Assembly (NCBI GenBank): GCA_016794625.1
Contig: JAEUGY010000084.1
Location: 51,757 to 115,756, forward strand
DNA: 64,000 nucleotides
From: Opitutaceae bacterium
Lineage (GTDB): Bacteria; Verrucomicrobiota; Verrucomicrobiia; Opitutales; Opitutaceae
Reading direction: 5' to 3'
In this document: piece after piece, positions 17,972-26,251 of the stretch
How the letters are laid out: each line of letters begins with the position of its first letter
How positions within the stretch are numbered: the first letter of the stretch is position 1
Made by a program: the position numbers and the translations under genes
The notes under the pieces: generated by a model
What the model saw: the letters and a program-made list of their open reading frames with translations, nothing else
The model's database searches: none
Told to the model about the DNA's origin: nothing

Positions 17972-19531
17972 TTACCGGTTGTCCGGCTCGCCCTCAAAAC
18001 GTCGCAGTCCGGGCGGTCCGTAGCCGCGGTCGGCGCGGTCGAGCACGAGGACCCAGTCCGGGCCGTGGGAGGGGCTGCGAAAATCCTGGCGGGTTCCTCC
18101 GGCGAGGCGGTCGATGGGCTTGGCGAAGCCGGTGCGGGGATCGTACCACCATCCCTGCAGGGGTCCTGTGCCGAGCACGGCCGGATCGAGGGTCAGCACC
18201 TGGTCCTGGGTGGGAAAATAGACCATGAGGTAGGTCGCGTCGCGGTCGCGCATCGCCTCGGAATGGAGGGCGCCCGCTTTCGGCGGATCGATCACGAGGG
18301 AGGGGTCGCGGAGGCGGTGCAGCGAGGGCCGGGACTCGATGAGGCGGCGGAGGTGCTGCATCTGGACTGCGCCCGGCCGGTGGAGCGCCTGCACCCAATC
18401 CATCTCGGGAAAGTTGATCACCCCGTTGCGTTGGGAGGCGAACTGCCAGACGGAATGATGGCCGTAGGTGACCCCACAGGCGCCGGCGAAGACCGAGCGA
18501 TAGCACTGTTTGCGCACGTCGTGGTCCCGGAAATACCCGCTCGCCGGATCCCACTTGGGCCACGGGTTGTAGGGGTGGTCTTCGTAGTTGGGTTCGAGAT
18601 CGAGAGTCGGCCGGTTGGGACTCAGGCGGGCGTCGCGCGCCACGAGGTCCCACACCGCCACATCCCGTCCGCCTCCGTGCCCGCTCTGGAATCCGTGCAC
18701 CGCAAGCCAGGGTTCATCCGGCAGCATCTGGGTGGTGGAAAAATCTCCCCCCTGCGGGTGGTAGAGAAACAGCGGCGGCGTGTCGGTCCCTTCCGCGATC
18801 CCGGCCGCCATCTCGCGCCAGATCGGGCGCCAGTCCTGGTCGTACGGAAATCCGGAGGCACGGGCCTGGTTCTGCGGCCACGCGTCGGGTCGTTTCGGAT
18901 CGAGCACGGCGGGCCGGTCTCCCCCCAGCATCCAGACGAGGTGGGTTCGTCCTCGCAGCCGCTGGCCGAGATAGCGTCCAAAGGCGCGGACCACCGGAAG
19001 GTTGTCGTGACGAAACACGCGAGGGCCCGTGCCCCAGGGCGCGGTCAGCTTGTCGCCCCAGGTCGGCAGCAGCGCGACGTACAGTCCGTGGGCGGCGGCC
19101 TCGTCCACGACGGCGACGACCCGGTCAAAGAACGCATCGTTGGGACGCGCCGGGTCCTGGTCGATGAACGCGAGCTGGCCGAGTGCATTGGGTTTAAGGA
19201 TACTCTCGTCCTCCGCCAGCGCGACCGCCTGAATGACGGTGAAACCCTGCCGGGCGCGGGTGCTGAGGAAGTAGGAGCACTCGTCCGGCGTGGTCGACTG
19301 CATCAGCTTCCAGGCCGTGTCTCCGAGCCAGAAGAACGGTCGGCCGTCCGTGGTCTCAAGGTAACGTCCGCCGGCGTGCACCCGGAGGGAGGGAAGGGCG
19401 GCGGCCTTCGCCGGTGCAGGCGAAGCTCCGAGGGAGGCGATCCCGGCGACGATCAGGGCCAGCAAAAACACACCGGTGCTGGCGCGGGCGGCCCGGTCGA
19501 CGGACCGGCGGTGTGACGGGGTAGGGGTCAT
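17972..19531 (-). CDS. DUF4038-type glycoside hydrolase (GH140-like), secreted
   Basis: The 519-aa enzyme is exported through a signal at about residues 18-44. It shows the DUF4038 TIM-barrel opening: a short beta module (LRVHAGGRYLETTDGRPFFWLGDTAW), then LSTRARQGFTVIQAVAL. The family motif LVWMLGGDRP lies in the barrel, where the acid residue is normally an Asp or Glu near GGDR. VTYGHHSVWQF follows. The C-terminal region YLMVYFPTQDQVLTLDP with WWYDPRTG is the small beta domain long called putative collagen-binding. Family members include GH140 endo-apiosidases acting on pectin rhamnogalacturonan-II. Substrate specificity is not provable here. It follows the Gfo/Idh gene by 48 bp. Confidence 0.88.
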   Translation of the reverse strand: MTPTPSHRRSVDRAARASTGVFLLALIVAGIASLGASPAPAKAAALPSLRVHAGGRYLETTDGRPFFWLGDTAWKLMQSTTPDECSYFLSTRARQGFTVIQAVALAEDESILKPNALGQLAFIDQDPARPNDAFFDRVVAVVDEAAAHGLYVALLPTWGDKLTAPWGTGPRVFRHDNLPVVRAFGRYLGQRLRGRTHLVWMLGGDRPAVLDPKRPDAWPQNQARASGFPYDQDWRPIWREMAAGIAEGTDTPPLFLYHPQGGDFSTTQMLPDEPWLAVHGFQSGHGGGRDVAVWDLVARDARLSPNRPTLDLEPNYEDHPYNPWPKWDPASGYFRDHDVRKQCYRSVFAGACGVTYGHHSVWQFASQRNGVINFPEMDWVQALHRPGAVQMQHLRRLIESRPSLHRLRDPSLVIDPPKAGALHSEAMRDRDATYLMVYFPTQDQVLTLDPAVLGTGPLQGWWYDPRTGFAKPIDRLAGGTRQDFRSPSHGPDWVLVLDRADRGYGPPGLRRFEGEPDNR

Positions 19532-19579
19532 GGTCGGTGGTCGGAGGGAGCGCTGCTCTGCGGGCGGTTGCTGAGGAGA

Positions 19580-20869
19580 CTAGACAATCTCCTCCCGTTT
19601 CGCGTCCCAGCGCACCTCGCGTTTGAGCCGGTAGGCTTCGGTGCTCATGAGCAGGGTGGCCACCTCGATGAAAGCTTCGTCGATGTTGCACTTGGGGCGG
19701 CCGCCGGTGCGCACGCAGGCGAGGAAGTCGTCCATGTGGCTGGGCCACTTCTCGGCCTTGGCGCGGTCGAATTCGTAGGTGGGTTTCGGCATCCGGCCCA
19801 TGTGCGGAAAGGCCGGGCCGTCTGGATACATCCAGAAGCGGTTGGCGTCCTGTCCGATGGCGTTGAAGATGATGCGGCCGTCGCGTCCGATGTATTCCGG
19901 CGGCTGTTCACGCCGGGAATTCATGCAGCCTTCGAAGGTGAGGGTGCAGTCGCGGCTTTCGAAGCGATAGGTGGACATCCAGGTGTCGGGCACTTCGCGG
20001 TCGTCCTTGTAGTAGGCGTTCCATCCGCTGGTCGTGCAGGAGTCCGGGATGCCCCAGCCAAGCACGGTCTGGACGTGGTCGAGTTCGTGCGAGAGCAGGT
20101 CGCCGGCCTGGCCGGTGCCGTAGGGCCAGTAACAGCGCCAGTGCCAGAAGTGGCGCTCGTTGAAGTCGATCTTGCGCGCCGGTCCCAGCCACGCTTCCCA
20201 GTCGAGCTGGGCGAGCACATCCTTGGGATCGGGCCGTTCCCACTGGCTGTAGTAGCCGTACCAGCGCCAGGGGGCCTGCTCTTTGGAGCCGTTGAAGAAG
20301 CGGCCGGTGTTGATCACGGTCACGGGGCCGATCTTGCCCTCGCGGATCAAGCGGCCCGCTTCGGCGGTCGCGGGCAGTTGACGGCCTTGGTGTCCGAGCT
20401 GGAACACGGTGGACGCCTTCTTGACAGCCGCGCGCATGCGTTTGGCGGCGGCGATGGAGGTGGTCAGGCCTTTTTCACAGTAGATCGCCTTTCCGGCCGC
20501 CACCGCATCGAGGACCATCTTTTCGTGCCAGTGGTCCGGGGTGGCGATGACGACCGCCTCGACCTTGGGATCGGCGAGCAGCTCGAGGTAGTTGCGGTAG
20601 GTCCGCGCGTCCGGATTGCCACAGGCATCGAGCCCGCGCTTGAGGTGCGGCGCGTAGACATCGCACAGCGCGACCACCTTGGCTTCGGGGATCGCGCCGG
20701 TGTACCGGACCAGATCCCAGCCGCGGGTGCCGAGGCCGATGTGTGCGAGGCGAACGGGCTCCTTGGTGAGGTCAGCGCCGCGGAGGATCGCGGGCGCGGC
20801 GACGGCGGCGGTCGCGGTGGCGCCGAGGGAGAGAAACGTGCGGCGGGTCAGAGACGAATCGGGGTTCAT
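19580..20869 (-). CDS. Gfo/Idh/MocA family oxidoreductase with Tat signal
   Basis: This NAD(P)-dependent sugar or inositol-type oxidoreductase has 429 aa from the ATG at 20869. A twin-arginine signal LTRRTFLSLGATATAA (residues 7-22) directs export in folded form. The Rossmann nucleotide site is VRLAHIGLGTRGWDLV (39-54). The family lysine motif appears as CEKGLT (131-136) rather than the usual EKP, a frequent variant in Planctomycetes and Verrucomicrobia. The C-terminal alpha/beta domain contains PWRWYGYYSQWERPDPKDV. The ATG was chosen because it places the Tat motif at the N-terminus. It lies between a propeller/cytochrome gene and a DUF4038 hydrolase on the same strand, so a role in periplasmic sugar oxidation is plausible. 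Confidence 0.92.
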   Translation of the reverse strand: MNPDSSLTRRTFLSLGATATAAVAAPAILRGADLTKEPVRLAHIGLGTRGWDLVRYTGAIPEAKVVALCDVYAPHLKRGLDACGNPDARTYRNYLELLADPKVEAVVIATPDHWHEKMVLDAVAAGKAIYCEKGLTTSIAAAKRMRAAVKKASTVFQLGHQGRQLPATAEAGRLIREGKIGPVTVINTGRFFNGSKEQAPWRWYGYYSQWERPDPKDVLAQLDWEAWLGPARKIDFNERHFWHWRCYWPYGTGQAGDLLSHELDHVQTVLGWGIPDSCTTSGWNAYYKDDREVPDTWMSTYRFESRDCTLTFEGCMNSRREQPPEYIGRDGRIIFNAIGQDANRFWMYPDGPAFPHMGRMPKPTYEFDRAKAEKWPSHMDDFLACVRTGGRPKCNIDEAFIEVATLLMSTEAYRLKREVRWDAKREEIV

Positions 20870-21030
20870 GACGGAGGGTTTTCCCGAGCCTAGACAGGCT
20901 TCGGGGAACCGTCGACTCCGCCGTGGGCTGAAGTGTGACTTCGAAGACCGGCTTCCCCGTTGGATTCCCGGAGCTGTTGGGCGCGCGAGGACGTCCAATT
21001 TGGCCAGCCTACCGCCGAATGGTGCCCGGG

Positions 21031-22644
21031 TTATCGCAGGCTGCCGAGGTAACTCAAGAGATGATCGATCTCCATGGGGGTAAGGCCATTGAGCATCTTT
21101 TCGGGCATGAGCGATTTGGTCATCGGTTCGGTGCTGGCGATGTCGCTGCGCGTCACCGGCACGACCGCATTCCCCATCACCTGAACGGTGAACTGGTGGT
21201 CGTTCGCGTTCACGACGCGGCCGAGGACGATCTGGCCGTTCTTCATCGTGAACTTCACGCCGGCCAGGCCGGGTTTGATCCGCTTATTGGGCTCGACGAT
21301 TTCCTCGAGGATTTCCTCCCGGGTGAGGCGGGAGGCGATACCATTGAGATTTGGGCCGAGGAGTTCGGGGCCATTCGTGGTTCCGTGACAGGCCGAACAG
21401 GCGCGTTGGGCGAACAGCTCCGCGCCCGCCTCGATCGCATTGGCGGAAAGCACCGGCGCGGCCGGCTTTTCCTTGGTCGTCGACCACGACGTGACCGTCG
21501 GATCATAGACCACCTTGTAGAACGCGCCCGACTTTTCCTGCGTGGGATTGTACCAGTAGTCCGACCTGCCGTGCTGCGCCAGGTAGAGCGAGCCATTGGG
21601 GCCGAAGGCGAGGTCCGCGAGCTTCGGCAGGTCGAGCACGGGGAATTCGCGGTAGCCGTAGGTGCCGTCGTCGTGACGCGTGATGCGGACGCGGCCGACG
21701 CTGCCGCGCGACCACCGTTCGCCGGGCCCGTAGTAGGCGACGAACAAATCGCCGCCCGTACCGCCGAAGTCATTGGCGGGCGCATTGAACACCATGCCCG
21801 CGGGGGCGACCTCGTTTTCGAGGACAAACTCCGCGGGTACCGCGGGCTGGGCGGCGTCGCGCTCGGGGAACTTCTTGGGGTTGTGCCCGTAAAATCGCCC
21901 GCGGAGGAGTCGGTTGAGTTCTTCCTTGGGGTTCCCGCCGCCTTCGTTGTCGTTGAAGAAGAGTTCGCCGTGGGGATCGAAGGCCATGCCCCAGACCGAG
22001 CGCAGGCCTGTCGCCACCCGCTCCGCCGTCTGGCCGTCGGGTGAGATACGCAGCAGCGAGCCGCGGTAGCCCTTGGGGTCGGGCGACGCCCCGGAGTTCC
22101 AGGAGTCGGTGGCAAGCGCGCAGTACAACCAGCCGTCGGGCCCGAAACTCAGGCCGCTCGTCCATTCGTAGGGATGGGCGCCATGTGGGATGTCCTTGAA
22201 AAAGGTCCGGCTGGTATCGGCCCGCCCGTCACCATCGGTGTCGCGGTAGGCGCGGATCTCCTGCCGCGTCCCGATGTACACGGTGTTGCCACGGGAAGCG
22301 AATCCACCCGGTGAATGCAGGCCGTCGCGGCTGACGTCGCAAAAGAGAAAGGCCTCGTCCTCGAGTCCATCGCCATTGGTGTCGCGCAGGACATACACCT
22401 CGCCGGTCTGATTGGCCGCGTAGATACGTCCGTCTTGACCGAGACTGATCTTGATCGGATTCAGAATCTTCACCCCATGGGTGATGGGCAGACGAATGAC
22501 CCGGTAGGGGCCATAGACCTTCGCCACGGACTCAAGCGCGGCGGCGGACGCGTCCGCCGGCTGGCTCCCTCCCGCCGCCGGCCCGGCCGCGATCGACAGA
22601 AGCAGCAGGAAGAGGAGGGTGCGCAGGGGCGCGTGGGTCGGCAT
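21031..22644 (-). CDS. PQQ-type beta-propeller dehydrogenase-like protein fused to cytochrome c
   Basis: The 537-aa periplasmic protein has a signal peptide (1-24). A six-bladed propeller of the soluble glucose/sorbosone dehydrogenase type spans about 45-385 (NPIKISLGQDGRIYAANQ, WGMAFDPHGELFFNDNEGGGNP). A C-terminal cytochrome c domain follows, with heme motif C416-S-A-C419-H420 and probable axial M513 in SLMPEKMLNGLT. This architecture is widespread in Planctomycetes and Verrucomicrobia. It would pass electrons from an oxidised sugar or alcohol to the respiratory chain. Whether PQQ is bound is not shown. It is 161 bp upstream of the Gfo/Idh gene on the same strand. Confidence 0.88.
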   Translation of the reverse strand: MPTHAPLRTLLFLLLLSIAAGPAAGGSQPADASAAALESVAKVYGPYRVIRLPITHGVKILNPIKISLGQDGRIYAANQTGEVYVLRDTNGDGLEDEAFLFCDVSRDGLHSPGGFASRGNTVYIGTRQEIRAYRDTDGDGRADTSRTFFKDIPHGAHPYEWTSGLSFGPDGWLYCALATDSWNSGASPDPKGYRGSLLRISPDGQTAERVATGLRSVWGMAFDPHGELFFNDNEGGGNPKEELNRLLRGRFYGHNPKKFPERDAAQPAVPAEFVLENEVAPAGMVFNAPANDFGGTGGDLFVAYYGPGERWSRGSVGRVRITRHDDGTYGYREFPVLDLPKLADLAFGPNGSLYLAQHGRSDYWYNPTQEKSGAFYKVVYDPTVTSWSTTKEKPAAPVLSANAIEAGAELFAQRACSACHGTTNGPELLGPNLNGIASRLTREEILEEIVEPNKRIKPGLAGVKFTMKNGQIVLGRVVNANDHQFTVQVMGNAVVPVTRSDIASTEPMTKSLMPEKMLNGLTPMEIDHLLSYLGSLR

Positions 22645-22737
22645 GGTGGCGGGGTGGCGGATTCGAACACGCTGCAGCAGGATCGGCGGAGGATGGCCGG
22701 CGAGGCGGGTGGAGCAAGGAAGATGCCGGCTCGACGT

Positions 22738-22766
22738 CCCGTCGCGGCCTCGGCGAGGCCGCCTAC
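22738..22766 (-). repeat. REP-like palindrome, inverted copy
   Basis: The stretch contains GGCCTCGGCGAGGCC (22746-22760), a perfect 7+1+7 palindrome flanked by CCCGTCGC and GCCTAC. It is the reverse complement of the first hairpin of the elements at 28029 and 29358. The second hairpin of those elements is missing here. It lies between the propeller gene and the BLUF gene. Confidence 0.7.
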
Positions 22767-22827
22767 AGCGGGGTGAGCTACCCCTTTGCAGCCTGATCCC
22801 TGGGTTGACGTGCGGGACCTGGACGAT

Positions 22828-23241
22828 CTACCGCATGCGTTCCTTGAACGACTTCAGGAGCTTCAACGCGGTCGACTCTTTCATGTCCGCGAACCGGAAG
22901 TCGGGCGCGAGGAATTCGCTGTACCCTTCGAGGTACGTCGCTCCTTCGGCGTTCAAATCGCGAAACCCCATGGACCAATCTTTGAAGTCCCGCTGGGTGA
23001 TGGCCTTCTCGAACAGTTTGATGATGCTCCGATGCCGGGTGTCTCTCTGGATGGTGTCCAAGAGCCTTCTGATCACAGGTTCCTCTCCCTCGAGCACTTG
23101 CATGATGTCGCCGCCGCGGTAGAGCAGGAGTCCCGTCACGCCCCGCGCCGTGTTGTTGGCGCGACTTGTAAGTAGAATCTCAGCGATATCGTCCGGCGCA
23201 AAGGCCGGGACTGCGCAACTGACGTAAGCGACTTGAATCAT
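22828..23241 (-). CDS. BLUF-domain blue-light sensor
   Basis: This 137-aa protein is a stand-alone BLUF (FAD-based blue-light) photoreceptor. Every residue known to matter in AppA is present at the right spacing: Y6 (AppA Y21), N30 (N45), Q48 (Q63), W89 (W104) and M91 (M106). The domain spans about 2-95. The remaining 40 residues form the capping helices, ending in KESTALKLLKSFKERMR. There is no fused output domain, so signalling must be by protein contact, as with short BLUF proteins such as BlrB or PixD. The ATG at 23241 fits the domain start exactly. It sits between an esterase and a dehydrogenase, and no cognate partner is evident nearby. Confidence 0.95.
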   Translation of the reverse strand: MIQVAYVSCAVPAFAPDDIAEILLTSRANNTARGVTGLLLYRGGDIMQVLEGEEPVIRRLLDTIQRDTRHRSIIKLFEKAITQRDFKDWSMGFRDLNAEGATYLEGYSEFLAPDFRFADMKESTALKLLKSFKERMR

Positions 23242-23335
23242 GATCGATGGCGTCACCGTCCAATCGGCGAGAACGCGAGGTTCTTGAGGCTGCATCCTCT
23301 CAGCAAAATCCCCATCGGGAGTTCCCTCCCCCGGC

Positions 23336-24520
23336 TCAGGGTGCACCGAGGGCGTGTTCAAAAAATTGATAGATCACCGCGTTGCTGGCCTCGGTGGGGT
23401 CGTGGCCCGGGCGGGAGCTCAGCCCCACGCGGCCCTCCGCACCGAGCAACCGGTTGACCTCAAGGGCGTGGCGGAGCGTCGCCCAGCGGCGCGGCGGGTC
23501 CTCCGCTCCACCGGACACCAGAAAAGGACGGGGGGCCATCAGCGCATGGAGTTCATGCAGGTCATGTCCCTGCGCCACGAGCTCGCGGTAGGCGCCCGTG
23601 CGGGGATTGTCCGCCGTCACGAGTCCGCGCGGGCGCGTCCGCTGCGGATCCAGACCCAGGTACCATGGCTCCCAATAGTTGATGCTGATCCTGGTTTCAT
23701 CGAAAACGATGCCGGGATCGGACCAGGCCCCGCAGGCAAACCGCTCGTCCAGGCAGGCGGCGAACATCGCCCACTTTCCCCCGTAGGAATGGCCGACCAC
23801 GCCGATGCGCGCGGGATCCACCTGGGAGTGCTGGATCAGGGCGGTGCATGCGTTGCTGGCGATGTAAGCGAGGAAGGAAAGCGGCTGACACGCCGCGCCC
23901 GCCAGGTCCGGTTTGAAGGCGTCGCCGCCCGGAGATCCGAGGCAGAGCGCGACAAATCCGCGCCGGGCAAGCTGCAGTCCAAAGTCGCGGTAGGGTTTTC
24001 CGCGACCCACACTGGACTCCGGCTCGTAGTAGGGAACCAACACGGCGGGCTTCGGCCCCGCTCCGTCCGGTAGAAGCAGATAACCCTCCAGCATCATTCC
24101 CGGAGCCACCTCGAGACGGATGCGTTGCTCAACCCACGTCTCGCACGGCTCGGAACGGAGCACCTCAAGCCGTGGTGCCGGGAGTAACTCCGGCCAGGGG
24201 CCCATGAGCGCGAACCACGCACGGCGGATTTCTGCCCGACGACGTATCCAGTCTGCCGTGGTGGAGGCGAGCTTGCCATCGGCTCCCAGCAACGGCGATC
24301 GCCGTCCGTCGTCCACCCCGGCAAACTCCGCGGGCATCGTAAAATACGGGATTAGTTCGGCCGGAAGCGCGGTGCGCCCTCCGGATGCTGGCGCTCCGAG
24401 CGAACCCAGGGCCCACCCACCGGCGAGCAAGGCGCCGGCAACGCGAAGCACCGAGACTCCCTTCCTGCCCAGGCCGCCCGGGGTAGGGCAGGCAGATGAC
24501 CGCGGGATCGATGGAGTCAT
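23336..24520 (-). CDS. secreted alpha/beta hydrolase (acetyl-xylan-esterase-like)
   Basis: This 394-aa exported esterase-type enzyme uses the ATG at 24520, just ahead of a signal region (about 20-48). The nucleophile elbow GHSYGG has S245. Probable partners are D341 in SGGAEDPPRRW and H373 in RPGHDPTEA. The long N-terminal part (50-165) and the PYYEPESSVG and CLGSPGGDAF segments are like those of large carbohydrate esterases and dienelactone-hydrolase relatives found in glycan loci. Substrate is unproven, and deacetylation of a glycan is likely from context. It lies 94 bp upstream of the BLUF gene and is divergent from the sulfatase at 24773. Confidence 0.87.
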   Translation of the reverse strand: MTPSIPRSSACPTPGGLGRKGVSVLRVAGALLAGGWALGSLGAPASGGRTALPAELIPYFTMPAEFAGVDDGRRSPLLGADGKLASTTADWIRRRAEIRRAWFALMGPWPELLPAPRLEVLRSEPCETWVEQRIRLEVAPGMMLEGYLLLPDGAGPKPAVLVPYYEPESSVGRGKPYRDFGLQLARRGFVALCLGSPGGDAFKPDLAGAACQPLSFLAYIASNACTALIQHSQVDPARIGVVGHSYGGKWAMFAACLDERFACGAWSDPGIVFDETRISINYWEPWYLGLDPQRTRPRGLVTADNPRTGAYRELVAQGHDLHELHALMAPRPFLVSGGAEDPPRRWATLRHALEVNRLLGAEGRVGLSSRPGHDPTEASNAVIYQFFEHALGAP

Positions 24521-24772
24521 GAAAGGGAGGAGCAGCGGTGGCGGGTCGGAACCTCGCGGGCTGCACGACGCGGTGAACCTTGGTCGCGCCGACCCTGCTT
24601 GCCAATGAATTTGCACCCAGCGCTTTCCGACCGTCTCCCGTCGCTTCGCGCACCTAGTCTTACGCCTGGCTGTATCAGTCTTGAGATTCGGACCCGACTG
24701 CGCGTGGATGACGGGCCGATCGGGCACGGTTCCCCCTCCGACCCTTCACCTCGTTTCCCGTCCTTCCTTTGC

Positions 24773-26116
24773 ATGAACTCGATGGTTCGCTACCTCCGGA
24801 CCTCCCTGATCGTAGCGGGGCTGATCTCCGGTGTGTGGTCGTTGGCTGGGGCGCGGCCGCCGAACATCATTTTGCTGATGGCCGACGACTTTGGTTATGA
24901 GGCCGTCACCGCCAACGGAGGCGAGTCCTACCAAACGCCCCACCTCGACCGCCTTGCGGCCACGGGCATGCGATTTGAGGCCTGTTATGTGCAGCCCCTC
25001 TGCACCCCGACGCGCGTCCAGCTGATGACCGGGCTCTACAATGTCCGAAACTACGTTCGATTCGGGGTGCTCGATCCCGCGGCCACGACCTTCGCCCACC
25101 GGTTGAAACAGGCCGGTTACGCCACGGGCATCTGCGGTAAGTGGCAGTTGGGATCCGAGAAGGATCTGCCGAGACGGTTCGGTTTCGACGAGGCGTTCCT
25201 CTGGCAGCACACCCGGGTGCCCCCGCGCTACGCGAATCCAGGGCTGGAGCGCGAGGGTGTGGAGATCGATTATCGGAACGGTGAATACGGACCGGATCTG
25301 GTGAACGACTTTGCCATGGACTTCGTGACGCGCCACCGCGGGCATCCCTTCCTGCTCTACTATCCCCTGGTGCTGCCCCACGATCCGTTTCAGCCCACGC
25401 CCGACAGTCCGGACTGGGACCCGACCGTGCGGAGCGAACGCGAGCGGCGGGACGTGAAGCATTTCGCCGATATGACCGCCTACATGGACAAACTGATCGG
25501 GAAGCTCGTGGCAAAACTGGACGAGCTGGGACTGCGTGAGACCACGCTGATCCTCTTCACGGGCGACAATGGCACCCACCCAAGTGTGACCTCCCGCTTC
25601 CGCGGCGAGCCCTATCCTGGCGGCAAGGGCACCGGCACGGTGCGCGGAAATCATGTGCCCCTCATCGCCAACTGGCCGGGGAGCATCCCGGCCGGACGCG
25701 TTAACGCGGATCTGATTGCCAGCGTCGACTTCTTCTCGACGCTCTGCGAGGCCGCCGGGACGACGGTGCCGGCGGCGCTCGCGATCGACGGTCGCAGTTT
25801 CCTCCCCCAGCTGCTTGGTCGGCCCGGCACGCCCCGTGAGTCGTTCTATGTCTGGTACGCACGCAACGGAGGTCCGAAGGCGACCCACGAGTACGCGCAG
25901 AGCCGCACGCACAAGCTGCATCGCGATGGCCGGTTCTACGACCTCACGACGGATCGGTTTGAACAACGTCCGCTTCCCCTCGACGCCCTTTCCCCGGCGG
26001 CCTCCGCCGAGGCATTAAAACTCCGCGCCGTGCTTGCCCTCTATGCCGACGCTCGCCCTGCGCACCTGCGGGTCCCCCCGCCGGCCGCGACTTCCGCCCC
26101 CGGGTCGAAGGAGTGA
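24773..26116 (+). CDS. S1 family sulfatase, secreted
   Basis: This third sulfatase has 447 aa from the ATG at 24773; a second in-frame ATG follows at 24782. It has a signal peptide (about 1-27) and the metal-site motif LLMADDFGYEAVTANGG, where the usual GYGD is replaced by GYEA. The maturation site is C77-T-P-T-R81. GKWQLG and LILFTGDNGTH are also present. Replacement of the aspartate after GYG suggests a separate S1 subfamily from the two sulfatases at the left of the window. It stands first on the plus strand, divergent from the esterase, and is followed by the large hydrolase at 26252. Confidence 0.9.
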   Translation: MNSMVRYLRTSLIVAGLISGVWSLAGARPPNIILLMADDFGYEAVTANGGESYQTPHLDRLAATGMRFEACYVQPLCTPTRVQLMTGLYNVRNYVRFGVLDPAATTFAHRLKQAGYATGICGKWQLGSEKDLPRRFGFDEAFLWQHTRVPPRYANPGLEREGVEIDYRNGEYGPDLVNDFAMDFVTRHRGHPFLLYYPLVLPHDPFQPTPDSPDWDPTVRSERERRDVKHFADMTAYMDKLIGKLVAKLDELGLRETTLILFTGDNGTHPSVTSRFRGEPYPGGKGTGTVRGNHVPLIANWPGSIPAGRVNADLIASVDFFSTLCEAAGTTVPAALAIDGRSFLPQLLGRPGTPRESFYVWYARNGGPKATHEYAQSRTHKLHRDGRFYDLTTDRFEQRPLPLDALSPAASAEALKLRAVLALYADARPAHLRVPPPAATSAPGSKE

Positions 26117-26251
26117 ACCACCGGTTGCATCGCCCGGGACTGCTTACCAGTGAAAAAGCTCCCGCGATTGCGACCACTAGGGGCGGGACTTCATGAGGGC
26201 GTCTCGTTGCACGGCGATGGGTTTCTTACCAGAGCCCGCTCGTGATGCGAC

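Noticed and set aside
19573..20905. Small hairpins with a CTAGACA loop at 19573-19594 and around 20883-20905, and a similar CTAGACAATC near 11058
   Set aside because: They lack T-tracts and the first lies over a stop codon. The similarity of loops may be chance with only three examples, so no terminator or operator is claimed.
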